Source: Brevundimonas abyssalis TAR-001 (GTDB lineage: Bacteria > Pseudomonadota > Alphaproteobacteria > Caulobacterales > Caulobacteraceae). From it: 64,000 bases of DNA. The notes beneath the pieces were generated by a model. The model saw only the letters and a program-made list of their open reading frames with translations, was not told where the DNA came from and made no database searches. The DNA is taken from positions 1 through 64,000 of the forward strand of contig NZ_BATC01000004.1 of NCBI RefSeq assembly GCF_000466985.1, read 5' to 3'. Of the stretch, positions 49,538 to 62,264 are shown piece after piece. The translations under genes were made by a program, and so were the position numbers. How positions within the stretch are numbered: position 1 is the stretch's first letter; every line of letters starts with the position of its first letter.

Positions 49538-50734
49538 CTAAACAGCCTCCCAACCGGGAAGGCCTTGAAGGATGCGGCCAGCATTTTTCACTGGGTTGAT
49601 GTGCCCATAGTGGTCCTCAATCATCTGCACCGACGTGCCCATCTGCTTCGACAGGAAATAGACGTCGACACCCTCGGTCAGTCGGAAGGTCGCGTAGGTG
49701 TGGCGGAAGCAATAGGTGGATCGGGTCGAGCCTGAGGCGCTGAGAAGCAGGCCTGCTTCTCTAAGCAGCGCCTCGATTTGATCGGCATAGAGCGTGGCTG
49801 CGGGATCGCCCTTGCCATTGATGAAGACGGCGCCCTCGGGCGCCGTGACTTTTTTCGTCAGGTCGCGAACTCGCTCCAGGTAGTCGGCGACATTGCCGGC
49901 GGCGACCAGTTGGCGAGCCTTGTCCTTGCCGCGCACGTTGAGAACGACAAGGCGACGTCCGTCCGCATCCGTGCGGATCGCCACATCCCTCCAGCGGAGA
50001 TTCTTCGCCTCAGCGGGCCGCATGCCCGTGTTGCACATTATTAGAATGAAGTTGTAGGCGAGCTGCCGATGCCAGCGGTACCGCTCGTTGCGGGCGCGCT
50101 TGATCCAGGCGCGCGCGAAGGTATGGAGCTTGCGGTACTCCTCCGGGGTGAACTCCTCCCGTCGGACCTTCGCCAAGGGTAGCTTGCCCTTGTAGACGTG
50201 GTTCTCGGGCACGAACCGCTTCGATGCCGCGTAGGCGAGCACGGAGCGGAAGATCGACATTTCGTAGCGGATGGTGGCGTCGGACACCGGGCGGCCGCCC
50301 CGGCCTTCACCGTTCTGGCGACGCCAGAGTGGATAGCCGAGGAAGTCATCATGGGAGACGTGGGCGATCTGCTTCGGTCCCACGTATCGGTCGAGTTGCG
50401 CTCGGATGATGGAGTCCACCACCTCCCACCGGTGGTGGGTGATTTCGCCTGCCTCTGACCGGGCTTTCTGATGCTCGGCATACATCTTGGCGATCTGAGC
50501 GAAGGTGCGATTGAACACCGGCACGTCGTGCTTGACCCGAAAGCGAAGGTCCGCGTCCGCGTCGAAGGCCGCTTCCTTGGCCGAAGTGACATCGGCGGTC
50601 CGGAGCGAGACCGTCTTGTAGCGATCCGAACCGGGCACCTTGATGCGGCAGTACCAATTGCGGTGCTGGACGTCGGCGCGGCGGAAGAGAATGAGGCCAG
50701 GTTTCAGCTCCTGGGGGTCGATCAAAAAGGCCAT
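49538..50734 (-). CDS. int: Tyrosine recombinase / integrase
   Basis: A 398-residue protein. SAM-like N-terminal domain (TFAQIAKMYAEHQKARSE), then the catalytic domain with the first Arg in NTGMRPAEAKNLRW, HxxR in CFRHTYATFR, and the nucleophile Tyr in IEDHYGHINP. It inserts and excises the island by site-specific recombination. It lies at the right edge, with its start 133 bp from the right palindrome copy, a normal position for an integrase next to its att site. Confidence 0.93.
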   Translation of the reverse strand: MAFLIDPQELKPGLILFRRADVQHRNWYCRIKVPGSDRYKTVSLRTADVTSAKEAAFDADADLRFRVKHDVPVFNRTFAQIAKMYAEHQKARSEAGEITHHRWEVVDSIIRAQLDRYVGPKQIAHVSHDDFLGYPLWRRQNGEGRGGRPVSDATIRYEMSIFRSVLAYAASKRFVPENHVYKGKLPLAKVRREEFTPEEYRKLHTFARAWIKRARNERYRWHRQLAYNFILIMCNTGMRPAEAKNLRWRDVAIRTDADGRRLVVLNVRGKDKARQLVAAGNVADYLERVRDLTKKVTAPEGAVFINGKGDPAATLYADQIEALLREAGLLLSASGSTRSTYCFRHTYATFRLTEGVDVYFLSKQMGTSVQMIEDHYGHINPVKNAGRILQGLPGWEAV

Positions 50735-50866
50735 TGGCTCCGGGCTCCCTGTGCAGGGTCTGTGTCGCCTCAGGGCCTAAGTCCTTGACTCTCCATGGGC
50801 TGGATAGGCTCTGTGCGGGCCTAGAGCGTGGACAAATCTGAAGAGAAACAAACCCGTAACATCACC

Positions 50867-50893
50867 CCCTCTCCCCGTGAGGGAGAGGGCAAC
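50867..50893. repeat. Terminator-like palindrome, right copy flanking the island
   Basis: Direct-oriented match (24/27) to 24521-24547. It forms CTCTCCC/GGGAGAG and lies at the 3' end of the ThDP-enzyme gene. With the left copy it brackets the island; a duplicated core of an integration site is the favoured reading. Confidence 0.55.
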
Positions 50894-50895
50894 CC

Positions 50896-52568
50896 CTACC
50901 CCTTGCGCAACCCGCTGATGGTGCGGTTGGGAGCGATGTCCTCGCGTCGGTGATCAGGTGGATCAGGGCGGGCTGGGTCTTCGCCGCCGCGCGGGCCGCC
51001 GTCAGGGCCGAGGGGAAATCCTCGGTCCGTTCACAGCGCACCCCGAACGCGCCGAAGGCCTCGGCATATTTCACGAAGTCCGGGTTCTTCAGGTCGGTGG
51101 CGATGACCCGGCCCGGATAGTGGCCTTCCTGGTGCATGCGGATGGTGCCGTACGTCCCGTTATCCACCACCACGGTGATGATGTTCAGCCCGTGCTGGAC
51201 CGCCGTGGCCAGCTCCTGGGCCAGCATCATGAAGTCGCCGTCGCCGGCGATGCAGATGACCTCGCGGTCCGGATGCACGGCCTTGGCCCCGATGGCGGCG
51301 GGAAAGCCGTAGCCCATGGCCCCCGAGGTGGGCGCCAGCTGGGTGCGGCACGCCTTGTGGCGATAGAAGCGGTGCAGCCAGGCGGCGAAATTGCCCGCCC
51401 CGTTGGTGACCACGGCGTCGGGCGGCACGGCGTCGTTGAGATGCGCCATGCATTCGCTCATGTTCACCGCGCCGGTGACCGGGACCGGGGTGGAGAACGC
51501 CTGATAGTCCCCGTGACCGATCGCGGCCTCGTCATGCCAGGTGCGGCCCGGATCGATCTCTGAAAGCGCCAGGGCGGCAAGGGAATTGTCCGCCGCCGCC
51601 GACAGCAGGGTCGGCCAGACCCGGCCCAGCTCCTCGGGGCCGGGGTGGATATGGATCAGCCGGTCGGCCAGACCCTCGCGCTCGAACAGGGTGTAGCCCT
51701 GGGTGGGGTTTTCGCCCAGCCGGGCGCCGACGGCGATGATCAGGTCCGCGCCTTTCGCCCGGGCGATCAGCTTCGGATTGCAGCCCAGACCCAGGTCGCC
51801 CACGTAGCAGGGGTGGTCGTTTTTCAGAATGTCCTTGCGCCGGAACGACAGACTGACCGGCAGGCCGATGCGCTCGCACCACCCTGCCACCGCGTCCGAG
51901 GCCTCCTGTGTCCAGCCGGACCCGCCCAGCACCAGCAGGGGGCGTTCGGCCTTCGCCAGCGTCTCGCGCACCTGCGCCACAAAGGCGGCGGGCAGGGCCG
52001 AGCGCGCGGGCGTTACGGCGCGGACCGGGGCCGGTCCGCCGTCGTCGTGCAGGATGTTCTCGGGCAGGGCCACGACCACCGGGCCCATGCGGCCCTGAAG
52101 GGCGGTGGCGAAGGCGCGCTCCACGATCTCGACCGTCCGGGCAGGCGTCTCGATCTCGGTGGCCCATTTGGCCAGGCCGCCGAACACCTCGCGGTAGTCC
52201 ACCTCCTGAAAGGCGCCACGTCCCCGATCGGTCAGGGCGATCTGGCCCACGAACAGGATCATGGGCGTGGAGTCCTGATGCGCCGTGTGCACGCCGATCG
52301 AAGCATGGGTGGCGCCCGGCCCGCGGGTGACCATGCAGAGGCCCGGCTTGCCGGTCAGCTTGCCATAGGCCTCGGCCATGTTGGCGGCGCCCGCCTCGTG
52401 GCGGCAGGTGACGACCCGAATCTGGTCCTTCACGTCGGCCAGGGCGTCCAGAACGGCCAGATAGCTTTCGCCCGGCACGCAGAACACGGTGTCGATGCCG
52501 TTCACGACGAGGGTCTCGACGAGGCGGCGGGCGGCGGTGCCTTGCGGCTGGGAGCGGGTTTGCGTCAT
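50896..52568 (-). pseudogene. Acetolactate-synthase-like ThDP enzyme, frame broken at the end
   Basis: Three-domain ThDP fold. The activating Glu is in TCRHEAGAANMAEAYGKLTG, the Asp-Gly ThDP motif in IAGDGDFMMLAQELA with Asn in VVVDNGTYG. The ATG at 52568 precedes TQTRSQPQGTAARRLVETL. One base is lost near 50943-50946; restoring it gives the ending EDIAPNRTISGLRKG and a stop at 50896 (about 557 residues). It is related to the large subunit of acetolactate synthase and to glyoxylate carboligase; the substrate is unknown. Confidence 0.82.
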
Positions 52569-52670
52569 GGCCACGGTGACTAGCAGATCGCGTGCGGCGG
52601 CGCCTATTGCGCTTGCGGAACCCACGGCGAAGCTGGACATTCCGCTATCGAATTTTCGTGGAGATTTCCC

Positions 52671-52805
52671 ATGCGCAAGATCGCCGTACTCGCCATCGCC
52701 GCCCTCACCCTGACCGTGTCCGCCTGCAACACCGTGCGCGGCGTGGGCCAGGATCTGGAGGCCGCAGGCCAGGGCGTGCAGTGCACCGTTCAGGGCAGCT
52801 GCTGA
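52671..52805 (+). CDS. ecnA: Entericidin-family small lipoprotein
   Basis: A 44-residue protein. MRKIAVLAIAALTLTVSAC is a signal with lipobox V-S-A-C, followed by NTVRGVGQDLEAAGQ, the entericidin A/B signature. Entericidins are small envelope toxins or antidotes; the partner is not visible here. GTGGAGATTT lies upstream of the ATG. Confidence 0.88.
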   Translation: MRKIAVLAIAALTLTVSACNTVRGVGQDLEAAGQGVQCTVQGSC

Positions 52806-52809
52806 TCGC

Positions 52810-53562
52810 TCAGTAGCCCACGCCGGTCAGATACAGGCCGCAGGACGGGGCCACGGGGCCGCAGGCGGCGCGGTCACGCGCGTCCAGCGCCGCGCGCACG
52901 TCCTCGAGGGTCCAGCGGCCGGCGCCCACCTCGGCCAAGGTGCCGGTCATGGAGCGCACCTGCCGGTGCAGGAACGACCGGGCCGCGAAGGTCAGGTGAA
53001 CCTCCTCGCCGGTGCGGGTGACCCGGGCCACGTCCAGGGTCTTCTCCGGCGACTTCGACTGGCAGTTCACATCGCGGAAGGTGGTGAAGTCGTGGTGGCC
53101 CACGAAGACCTGCGCCGCGGCCTGCATGGCGTCCACGTCCAGCGGCTTCTTCACATGCCACACCCGGCCCTTGTCGAGGGCGGGCGGGGCCGGGCGGTTG
53201 AGGATGCGGTACAGATAGCGCCGCTCGCGCGCCGAGAACCGGGCGTGCCACTCCTCGCCCCGGTCATCCAGCCCGCCGATCTCGCAGGCCAGCACGGACA
53301 CGGGCGCCGCGATCATGTGCGCGTTGAGCGCGTTCATCACGGTCCGGGCGGGCCAGTCCCTGTCCAGGTCCGCGTGCACCACCTGACCTGTGGCGTGGAC
53401 GCCGGTGTCTGTCCGCCCCGCGGCCTGCAACCGGATGGCCTGGCCGCAGAAGGCCAGAATCGCCGCTTCCACCACCCCCTGCACCGTCGGCAGGTTGTCC
53501 TGGGCCTGATAGCCGTTGAAGACCGAGCCGTCGTACTCCAGCGTCAGACGATAGCGCGGCAT
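52810..53562 (-). CDS. truA: tRNA pseudouridine(38-40) synthase TruA
   Basis: A 250-residue protein. The catalytic Asp52 is in AAGRTDTGVHATGQVVH; RSFLHRQVRSMTGTL is typical near the C-terminus. It modifies the anticodon stem-loop. It overlaps fmt by one base (ATG inside the fmt stop), a common alphaproteobacterial pair. Confidence 0.95.
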   Translation of the reverse strand: MPRYRLTLEYDGSVFNGYQAQDNLPTVQGVVEAAILAFCGQAIRLQAAGRTDTGVHATGQVVHADLDRDWPARTVMNALNAHMIAAPVSVLACEIGGLDDRGEEWHARFSARERRYLYRILNRPAPPALDKGRVWHVKKPLDVDAMQAAAQVFVGHHDFTTFRDVNCQSKSPEKTLDVARVTRTGEEVHLTFAARSFLHRQVRSMTGTLAEVGAGRWTLEDVRAALDARDRAACGPVAPSCGLYLTGVGY

Positions 53563-54476
53563 CAGCCCAGCACCGTTCCTGACGCGATGGCGTAACCGCG
53601 CACAAACTCCTCGGTCGCCTGCGCCCCCTTGCCCTCGCGCTGGACCCGCGCCAGGCGCACCGCGCCGGTCCCGCAGGCGATCAGAAGACGGTCGTCCAGC
53701 GCGTGTCCGGCCGGGCCCGAGCCATCCTCTACGCGGGACATCAGCGCCTTGATGCGGGCGCCGTCCGGCCCCTCGAACCAGGCGCCGGGGAAGGGTGAGA
53801 GGCCGCGGATGTGACAGTCGACTTCGGCCGCCGGACGGGACCAGTCGATGCGCGCCTCAGCGGGGGTGATCTTTTTCGCATAGGTGGGCTCGCCCGTCTG
53901 TTCCACCGGAGTTGCGCCCCCGCGCTCGATGGCCGCCAGAGCGCGGGGCCACAGCCCGGCGCCAACGTGGGCCATGCGGTCCGACAGGGTGGCGGCGGTA
54001 TCGTCGTCGCGAATGTCCATAACCTCGGACAGCAGGATCGGGCCCTCGTCCAGACCTTCGGACATGCGCATGATCTGAACGCCGGTCTGGCGGTCGCCGG
54101 CCATGATGGCGCGCTGGATGGGCGCCGCGCCCCGCCAGCGGGGCAGCAGGCTGCCGTGCAGGTTGAAACAGCCCAGACGCGGCGCCTCCAGCACCCCGGT
54201 CTTGAGGATCTGGCCGTAGGCCACCACCGCCGCCGCATCCAGATCCAGCGAGCGGAAGGTCTCGATGGCGTCGGGCGCCTTCATGCTGTCTGGCGTGAAC
54301 ACCGGCAGGCCCATGCTCTCGGCGAAGGCGTGGACCGGCGAGGAGGTCAGCTTCTGGCCTCGCCCCCGGGGCCGGGGCGGCTGTGAATAGACGGCCACGA
54401 TCTCGTGTCCGGCGGCGATCAGCTCGGCCAGCGACGGCACGGCGAAGTCGGGGGTTCCCATGAAGGCGATGCGCAT
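53562..54476 (-). CDS. fmt: Methionyl-tRNA formyltransferase
   Basis: A 304-residue protein. [20 protein letters not shown] is the family start, so ATG 54476 is preferred over one eleven codons upstream. The catalytic loop [20 protein letters not shown] has Asn and His for formyl transfer, with Asp in [10 protein letters not shown]. It formylates initiator Met-tRNA. In alphaproteobacteria def-fmt-truA usually cluster; def is not next to it here. Confidence 0.96.
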   Translation of the reverse strand: MRIAFMGTPDFAVPSLAELIAAGHEIVAVYSQPPRPRGRGQKLTSSPVHAFAESMGLPVFTPDSMKAPDAIETFRSLDLDAAAVVAYGQILKTGVLEAPRLGCFNLHGSLLPRWRGAAPIQRAIMAGDRQTGVQIMRMSEGLDEGPILLSEVMDIRDDDTAATLSDRMAHVGAGLWPRALAAIERGGATPVEQTGEPTYAKKITPAEARIDWSRPAAEVDCHIRGLSPFPGAWFEGPDGARIKALMSRVEDGSGPAGHALDDRLLIACGTGAVRLARVQREGKGAQATEEFVRGYAIASGTVLG

Positions 54477-54583
54477 GGCGGGGCTTTGCCTCATGCGGAC
54501 GTCCGCCACAAGGCGAGGGGCGGCGGCGCTCCACCCTGATCACCGCCGCGCCGGGACGATCCCGACGCGGCGGCGGATCCGGA

Positions 54584-57196
<2,613 letters not shown>

Positions 57197-57230
57197 CCTT
57201 GCACCGATGTGGTGCAAGGTGGTGCAAAGG
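57197..57230 (+). promoter_or_regulatory. Three-half-site operator upstream of the RHH gene
   Basis: CCTTGCACC (57197-57205) and GGTGCAAGG (57211-57219) form a perfect 9-bp inverted repeat with a 5-nt gap. A third half-site, GGTGCAAAGG, follows at 57221. All lie 20-54 bp before the RHH ATG at 57251. Ribbon-helix-helix proteins bind such closely spaced repeats. Confidence 0.65.
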
Positions 57231-57250
57231 CAAATCACTTTAGAGCCGCT

Positions 57251-57442
57251 ATGCAAAACGCACCACATGTCCACGATGACAAGTCGGCCCATCGCCTGTC
57301 AGTCAGCCTGACAGCGGAGCAGCATAGGGAGCTAAACGAGATAGCCCGCAAGAATCGAGTATCAGTAGCATGGGTCGTCCGCGAAGCGGTTGACCGTCTC
57401 CTCAAGGAAGACATGCCTCTGCTTCATATGGGGAAAGAATGA
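57251..57442 (+). CDS. Ribbon-helix-helix (CopG/Arc-type) regulator
   Basis: A 63-residue protein: HRLSVSLTAEQHRELNEIAR as strand plus helix, then VSVAWVVREAVDRLLKED as second helix. ATG 57251 is chosen because earlier in-frame codons run through the operator. It overlaps the methylase start by 4 nt (ATGA). It probably represses its own promoter and so times expression of the downstream methylase and nuclease, like a restriction controller protein. Confidence 0.7.
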   Translation: MQNAPHVHDDKSAHRLSVSLTAEQHRELNEIARKNRVSVAWVVREAVDRLLKEDMPLLHMGKE

Positions 57443-59192
57443 CTTCCGCTCGCACCACCAAACCCCGCGCTCCTAAGTCAAAGGTTGCCGCCTCTACAGT
57501 GTCACCGCGCGGTCGCTTTGCTGACCTAGACAAAGACAAGTTGCGAGGTGGCTACTACACGTCTGCACAGGTCGCAGCGTGGCTTTGTGAATGGGCGATC
57601 CAGTCTGCTGATGACACCGTACTGGAGCCGAGCTGTGGTGATGGCGCTTTCTTGGAAGCAGCCGCCCAGAGACTTTTGTCGTTGGGCGTGACACCTGCGA
57701 AGATTCCACATCACCTCACCGGTGTTGAGATCGTCACCGCAGAAGCGCGCGCGGCGACGGAACGCCTGCGCCCCGATCTCGGAAAAGCCGCGGACAAAAT
57801 CGTTTGCAACTCGGATTTCTTCGGTTGGTGGCAGGGAACCGATCAACCCGCTTTCGACGTGATCGTGGGCAATCCTCCCTTTATTCGTTATCAGTCTTTC
57901 CCCGAACCGCACCGCGCCCGCGCCATGGCGATCATGGGCGATCAGGGGCTGAAACCGAACCGTCTGACCAACATCTGGGTGCCGTTCGTCGTTGCGGCGA
58001 CGGCCAGCCTAAAACCGGGTGGCCGCTTGGCGCTCGTCCTGCCGGCGGAAATTCTACAAGTCACCTATGCTGCTCAACTCCGGTCGTACCTGACAGATCA
58101 TTTCGAGCGTATCGACGTTATCGCCTGCAACGAGCTGTTCTTTGAGAACGCTGAACAGGAGGTTGTGCTGCTGCTGGCAGATGGCGCACTGGCCGCCGCA
58201 ACCGAAGACAACACCTGCCGGGTCGCGCTGACGGCGGCGGAGACGGTGGCCGACATCACCGACATCCGGCCCGCCCTGCTGCTCGATCGGGCCGAACCGA
58301 AGATCATTTGCCATGACAGTGAGAAGTGGCTGAAATACTTCCTAGACAACCGGCAGATTTCTTTCATGCGTGAGCTACGCGATGCAGAAATCACCTCCTC
58401 CATGTCCACACACGCAAGTATCGACGTGGGCGTGGTCACGGGTAAGAATGAGTTTTTCGTACTTTCAACTGATCAGGTCAAAGACTTCGGCCTTGAAGGC
58501 TACACGACACCTTTAGTGTCGCGTTCCGTGCAGCTCAAAGGAAGCCAGCTCGGCAAGGCCGATTGGATATCCCTTGCCGCCGATGGAAACCGCGTGCATC
58601 TGCTCAATATCAGCGCGGCACAGGCCAGCGAATTGAGTGCTAAGTTACGGCAATACATTGAGGATGGCGAACGGAAGGAGTTCCACAAGGGATACAAATG
58701 CTCAATCCGCAAACCGTGGTATCTGGTACCTTCTGTTTGGGTGCCGGATGGCTTTGCCTTCCGGCAAATTTATGACTTTCCGCGCATGGTGTTGAATGCT
58801 TCAGGGGCGACCTCCACCGACACAATCCACCGGATGCGCAGCCATGGTGCGAAGCCGGAGCGGGTGATCGCCAATACCTATACATGGCTTACAGCCGCTT
58901 CGGCCGAGATCGAGGGGCGTAGCTATGGCGGCGGCGTATTAGAGCTGGAGCGACCGAAGCCGAGCGGCTATTGATGCCGGCGAAGCTCAACGGCGCCATG
59001 CCACTTAAAGACGTCGATCAACTTGTCCGCGCCGGACGTTTGGACGCGGTGCTTGAGGAAAACGCGAAAATTATCTTACGCGAGCATATGGGCCTGAGCG
59101 CCGCAGACTGCGACCTTCTGAAAAGCGTTTGGACACAGATGAGGGACCGTCGCAATTCGCGCCGGCGCGGTACGCGGAAACAGGCGATATGA
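57439..59192 (+). pseudogene. N6-adenine DNA methylase, frame broken near the C-terminus
   Basis: SAM site LEPSCGDGAFLEAAAQ (about 62-77) and catalytic VIVGNPPFIRYQ (Asn145), i.e. a gamma-type N6-adenine methylase. The target-recognition region fills the second half. One C is missing near 58950; restored, the chain continues through MPAKLNGAMPLKDVDQLVRA to a stop at 59192 (about 584 residues). The second piece alone would be a 73-residue orphan. It has no nuclease domain and is ATGA-coupled on both sides, so it is probably the protecting methylase of the following restriction enzyme. Confidence 0.8.
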
Positions 59193-62100
59193 CCGGTCCA
59201 GACCTGAAGGCAGCCGCGCGCGCTCGGGTCGGCGAGCTGGTTCAGAGCTTCAGGCGCAACGAAGCAGACTATCTGCGCGCCGTCTATAACGAGACGCAGG
59301 CCCGCACCGACTTCATCACGCCATTACTCGCGGCGTTCGGATGGGACGTGCACAATGCGGCTGGCCAGCCTCTTGGCCTGCGGGAAGTCATTGAAGAGGC
59401 CACGGTTGAGGTTGGCGAAGAGCGGCTCTCCAAGAAGCCGGACTATGAACTGCGCCTTGCCCGCCAACGCAAGCTGTTCGTCGAAGCCAAAAAGCCGAGC
59501 ATCCATATCGACCGCAACCGGGACGCGGCGTTTCAGACGCGGCGTTACGGATATTCCGCCAGCCTGCCGATCGCGGTGCTGACCAACTTCCATCAACTTG
59601 CGGTCTATGACTGTAAGCCCAAGCCCGACCTGACCGACGAAGCGAATGTCGCGCGCATTCTGCTGGTGCGCTACGACGAGCTCGAGGCTCGCTTTGACGA
59701 GCTGTGGCCGCTGCTCTCCCGCGCGGCGGTCTATTCGGGTGATTTCGACCGGCGTTTCTCCGTCGATGTGACGCGCCATGGGGCGGAACAGTTCGACGAT
59801 TTCTTCCTCCGCCAGGTGCGTTCGTGGCGCGAGCGGCTGGCGCAGGACATTCACTGCAACACGCCCGGCCTCTCGCCGGAAGAACTTACCTATGCGGTGC
59901 AGCTTTTTCTTTTGCGGATCGTATTCCTGCGCATCTGTGAAGACCGCGACATTGAACGCTATGAAACCCTGCGCGACCTCGCTGCCGGCGACGGCAGTTT
60001 CAATGCCTTACTGGCGGAGCTGCGGCGAGCGGATGCCTTCTACGATTCCGGCCTGTTCCGGCTTCTCGATGACGCCCGGCTGGGCGTCCGCGTAAGCGAT
60101 GATGTGCTGAGCGGGATCATCAACGAGCTATATTATCCGCAGAGTCCATATACCTTCGCCGTGGTCGAAACCGAAGTGCTTGGTGAAATTTACGAGCAGT
60201 TCCTGGGCGAGATCATCACGATCGACGCTGCCGGCGCGGTCGAGATCTCCAGCAAGCCGGAAGTCCGGGAAAGCGGTGGCGTGGTGCCGACGCCCCGCTA
60301 CATCGTTGACGCCATCGTTCAGCGCACGCTTGGCCCGCGCCTCGCCGGCAAGGCCCCGACCGATCTGGCGGTGTTCACGGTTGCCGACATTTGCTGCGGC
60401 TCCGGCATCTTCCTGCTCTCGGTGTTCGAGTTCCTGACCGACCATTATCTGGCTTGGTATCAGGCCAACGACCGCGCGGCGCATGTCGGTCGGACGATCT
60501 ACGAAGCCGGGGCAGGACTGTGGCGGCTCACCTTCGAGGAAAAGCGCCGCATTCTGCTTGCCCATGTCCGAGGCGTGGACATTGATGCCAATGCCGTAGA
60601 GGTGGCCCGCTTCAGCCTTCTCCTGAAGCTGATCGAGGACGAAGGCGCGGCCGGTCTCCGCGATTACGTTGGGCGCACTGGCACGCCGGCCCTTCCGGAG
60701 CTGGACGGAACGCTGCGGGCGGGCAACAGCCTCGTCAGTCAAGCGGAATGGACGGCCGCGCGGGGTGCGCTGCCGGCCCAGTTGCTGGAGAAGGTCAACC
60801 CATTCTCGTGGGCCGACGAGTTCCCCGCCGAAACGGCGCGGGGCGGGTTTGACGTGATCGTGGGGAACCCGCCCTATATCCGCATCCAGAACATGCAGGC
60901 GTATTCCCCGGAAGAAGCCGCTTTCTATCAAAACGCCGCCTCGCCCTACACGACAGCGCGGCAGGACAATTTCGACAAGTATGCGCTGTTTATCGAGCGG
61001 TCCTTGTCTCTTGTCCGACCGGACGGGCGGCTTGGCGTCATCATCCCGCACAAATTCATGACGATTCAGGCAGGGCGTGCGCTCCGCCATCTAGTGACGG
61101 CCAACCATATCCTTGAAGAGATCGTGCATTTCGGCGTGCAGCAGGTCTTCGGGCGGCAGGCGGCGAATTACACCTGCCTGCTGATCCTCGACCGGCAGGG
61201 CAAGGCCGATGTGATGGTGGAGCGCGTCGAGGCTCTGGAGCCGTGGCGCTACGGGACGCCGGGCCCCCGGAATGTGCTGCCGGCGGCCGAACTGACGGAT
61301 GATCCTTGGCAGTTCGCGGACGACGACACGCGCGCGCTGTTCGCGCGTGTGCGGGCGGCCTGCGGCCGCGAGCTGGGGAACGCGGCGGAAATCTTCGTCG
61401 GCGTCCAGACCAGCGCCGATCCGATCTATATTTTCCGCGCGGCGGCCGAGACGGCCGACACGGTAACGCTACGATGGGACGGCAGGGACTGGCCGATCGA
61501 GCGCGGCATTCTCCGGCCCTGCCTGCATGATGCCAAGCTCTATCCCTTTACACGGGCCGAAGCGAACGCATGGATGATCTTCCCTTATGAGATCGTCCAT
61601 GCTGCCCGCACCACGGCCCGGCTGATCCAACCGGCAGACATGGCGCGGCGCTTCCCCGTGTGCTTCGCGTATCTGACGGCGCGGAAGGCCGAACTGGAGC
61701 GCCGCAATGTCGTCGGCGGCACCGCCGCCGATCGGCAATTCTACCAATTTGGCCGCTCCCAAAGCCTGACGAAGTTCGACAGCCCGAAGATCATCCTTCC
61801 CATTCTCTCGCTCGAAGCCCGCTATGCTTACGACGAAAGCAACATCATGATGACTGGCGGCGGGAACGGCCCGTATTACATGATCCGCCCGCAGGACGGC
61901 GCACCGGAAAGCAATTTCTTCCTGCTGGCGGTGCTGCATCATCCCCTGAGCGAAGCGATGGTCAGGACGCACACAAGCCCCTTCCGGGGCGGTTACTATT
62001 CTCACGGCAAGCAGTTCATCGAGCATCTGCCGATTCCGCCGGCGACGCTGGTGCAGCGCACCGAGATTGAAACGCTGGTTCGTCAGCTGATCGACGCCAA

Positions 62101-62257
62101 CGATGCCATACTGGCGGCACGCACACCGCGCCAGAAAACGCTCCATGAGCGCAACGCGGTCGCGCTGCGCGAACGTATTGAAGCCCGTGTCAGCGCGTTG
62201 TTTTTACTGTCGGCGACAGATATGGCTCTGGCCAAGGCAGTGCCTGTACCTTCATGA
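59189..62257 (+). CDS. Type IIG restriction-modification enzyme (Eco57I-like)
   Basis: A 1022-residue single-chain enzyme. The N-terminal nuclease of PD-(D/E)xK type has PDYELRL (Asp85) and FVEAKKP (Glu99, Lys101). A helical linker follows, then the SAM site VADICCGSGIFLLSVFEF near 400 and VIVGNPPYIRIQ near 560. The C-terminal target-recognition domain ends with a long helix. It would cut and methylate DNA, with its specificity fixed by the C-terminal domain. The start is ATG 59189, overlapping the methylase stop. Confidence 0.88.
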   Translation: MTGPDLKAAARARVGELVQSFRRNEADYLRAVYNETQARTDFITPLLAAFGWDVHNAAGQPLGLREVIEEATVEVGEERLSKKPDYELRLARQRKLFVEAKKPSIHIDRNRDAAFQTRRYGYSASLPIAVLTNFHQLAVYDCKPKPDLTDEANVARILLVRYDELEARFDELWPLLSRAAVYSGDFDRRFSVDVTRHGAEQFDDFFLRQVRSWRERLAQDIHCNTPGLSPEELTYAVQLFLLRIVFLRICEDRDIERYETLRDLAAGDGSFNALLAELRRADAFYDSGLFRLLDDARLGVRVSDDVLSGIINELYYPQSPYTFAVVETEVLGEIYEQFLGEIITIDAAGAVEISSKPEVRESGGVVPTPRYIVDAIVQRTLGPRLAGKAPTDLAVFTVADICCGSGIFLLSVFEFLTDHYLAWYQANDRAAHVGRTIYEAGAGLWRLTFEEKRRILLAHVRGVDIDANAVEVARFSLLLKLIEDEGAAGLRDYVGRTGTPALPELDGTLRAGNSLVSQAEWTAARGALPAQLLEKVNPFSWADEFPAETARGGFDVIVGNPPYIRIQNMQAYSPEEAAFYQNAASPYTTARQDNFDKYALFIERSLSLVRPDGRLGVIIPHKFMTIQAGRALRHLVTANHILEEIVHFGVQQVFGRQAANYTCLLILDRQGKADVMVERVEALEPWRYGTPGPRNVLPAAELTDDPWQFADDDTRALFARVRAACGRELGNAAEIFVGVQTSADPIYIFRAAAETADTVTLRWDGRDWPIERGILRPCLHDAKLYPFTRAEANAWMIFPYEIVHAARTTARLIQPADMARRFPVCFAYLTARKAELERRNVVGGTAADRQFYQFGRSQSLTKFDSPKIILPILSLEARYAYDESNIMMTGGGNGPYYMIRPQDGAPESNFFLLAVLHHPLSEAMVRTHTSPFRGGYYSHGKQFIEHLPIPPATLVQRTEIETLVRQLIDANDAILAARTPRQKTLHERNAVALRERIEARVSALFLLSATDMALAKAVPVPS

Positions 62258-62264
62258 TTACAAA

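Larger units (their letters stand above)
24521..50893. mobile_element. Integrative mobilisable island with metal-resistance genes
   Basis: About 26.4 kb between the 3' ends of secA and a ThDP-enzyme gene, which would otherwise be convergent neighbours. Contents include a tyrosine recombinase at the right end, a TraA-type relaxase with oriT-like site, TraC/TraD-like proteins, a Ros/MucR regulator, and czc, pbr-like and mer loci. Near-identical 27-nt palindromes mark both ends. No mating-pair (trb) genes or TraG were seen, so it looks mobilisable rather than self-transmissible, or it is a decayed ICE. The left boundary is inferred. Confidence 0.65.

Noticed and set aside
58971-59192. Independent 73-residue gene between methylase and type IIG enzyme
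   Set aside because: It is the C-terminal piece of the methylase after restoring one base near 58950.
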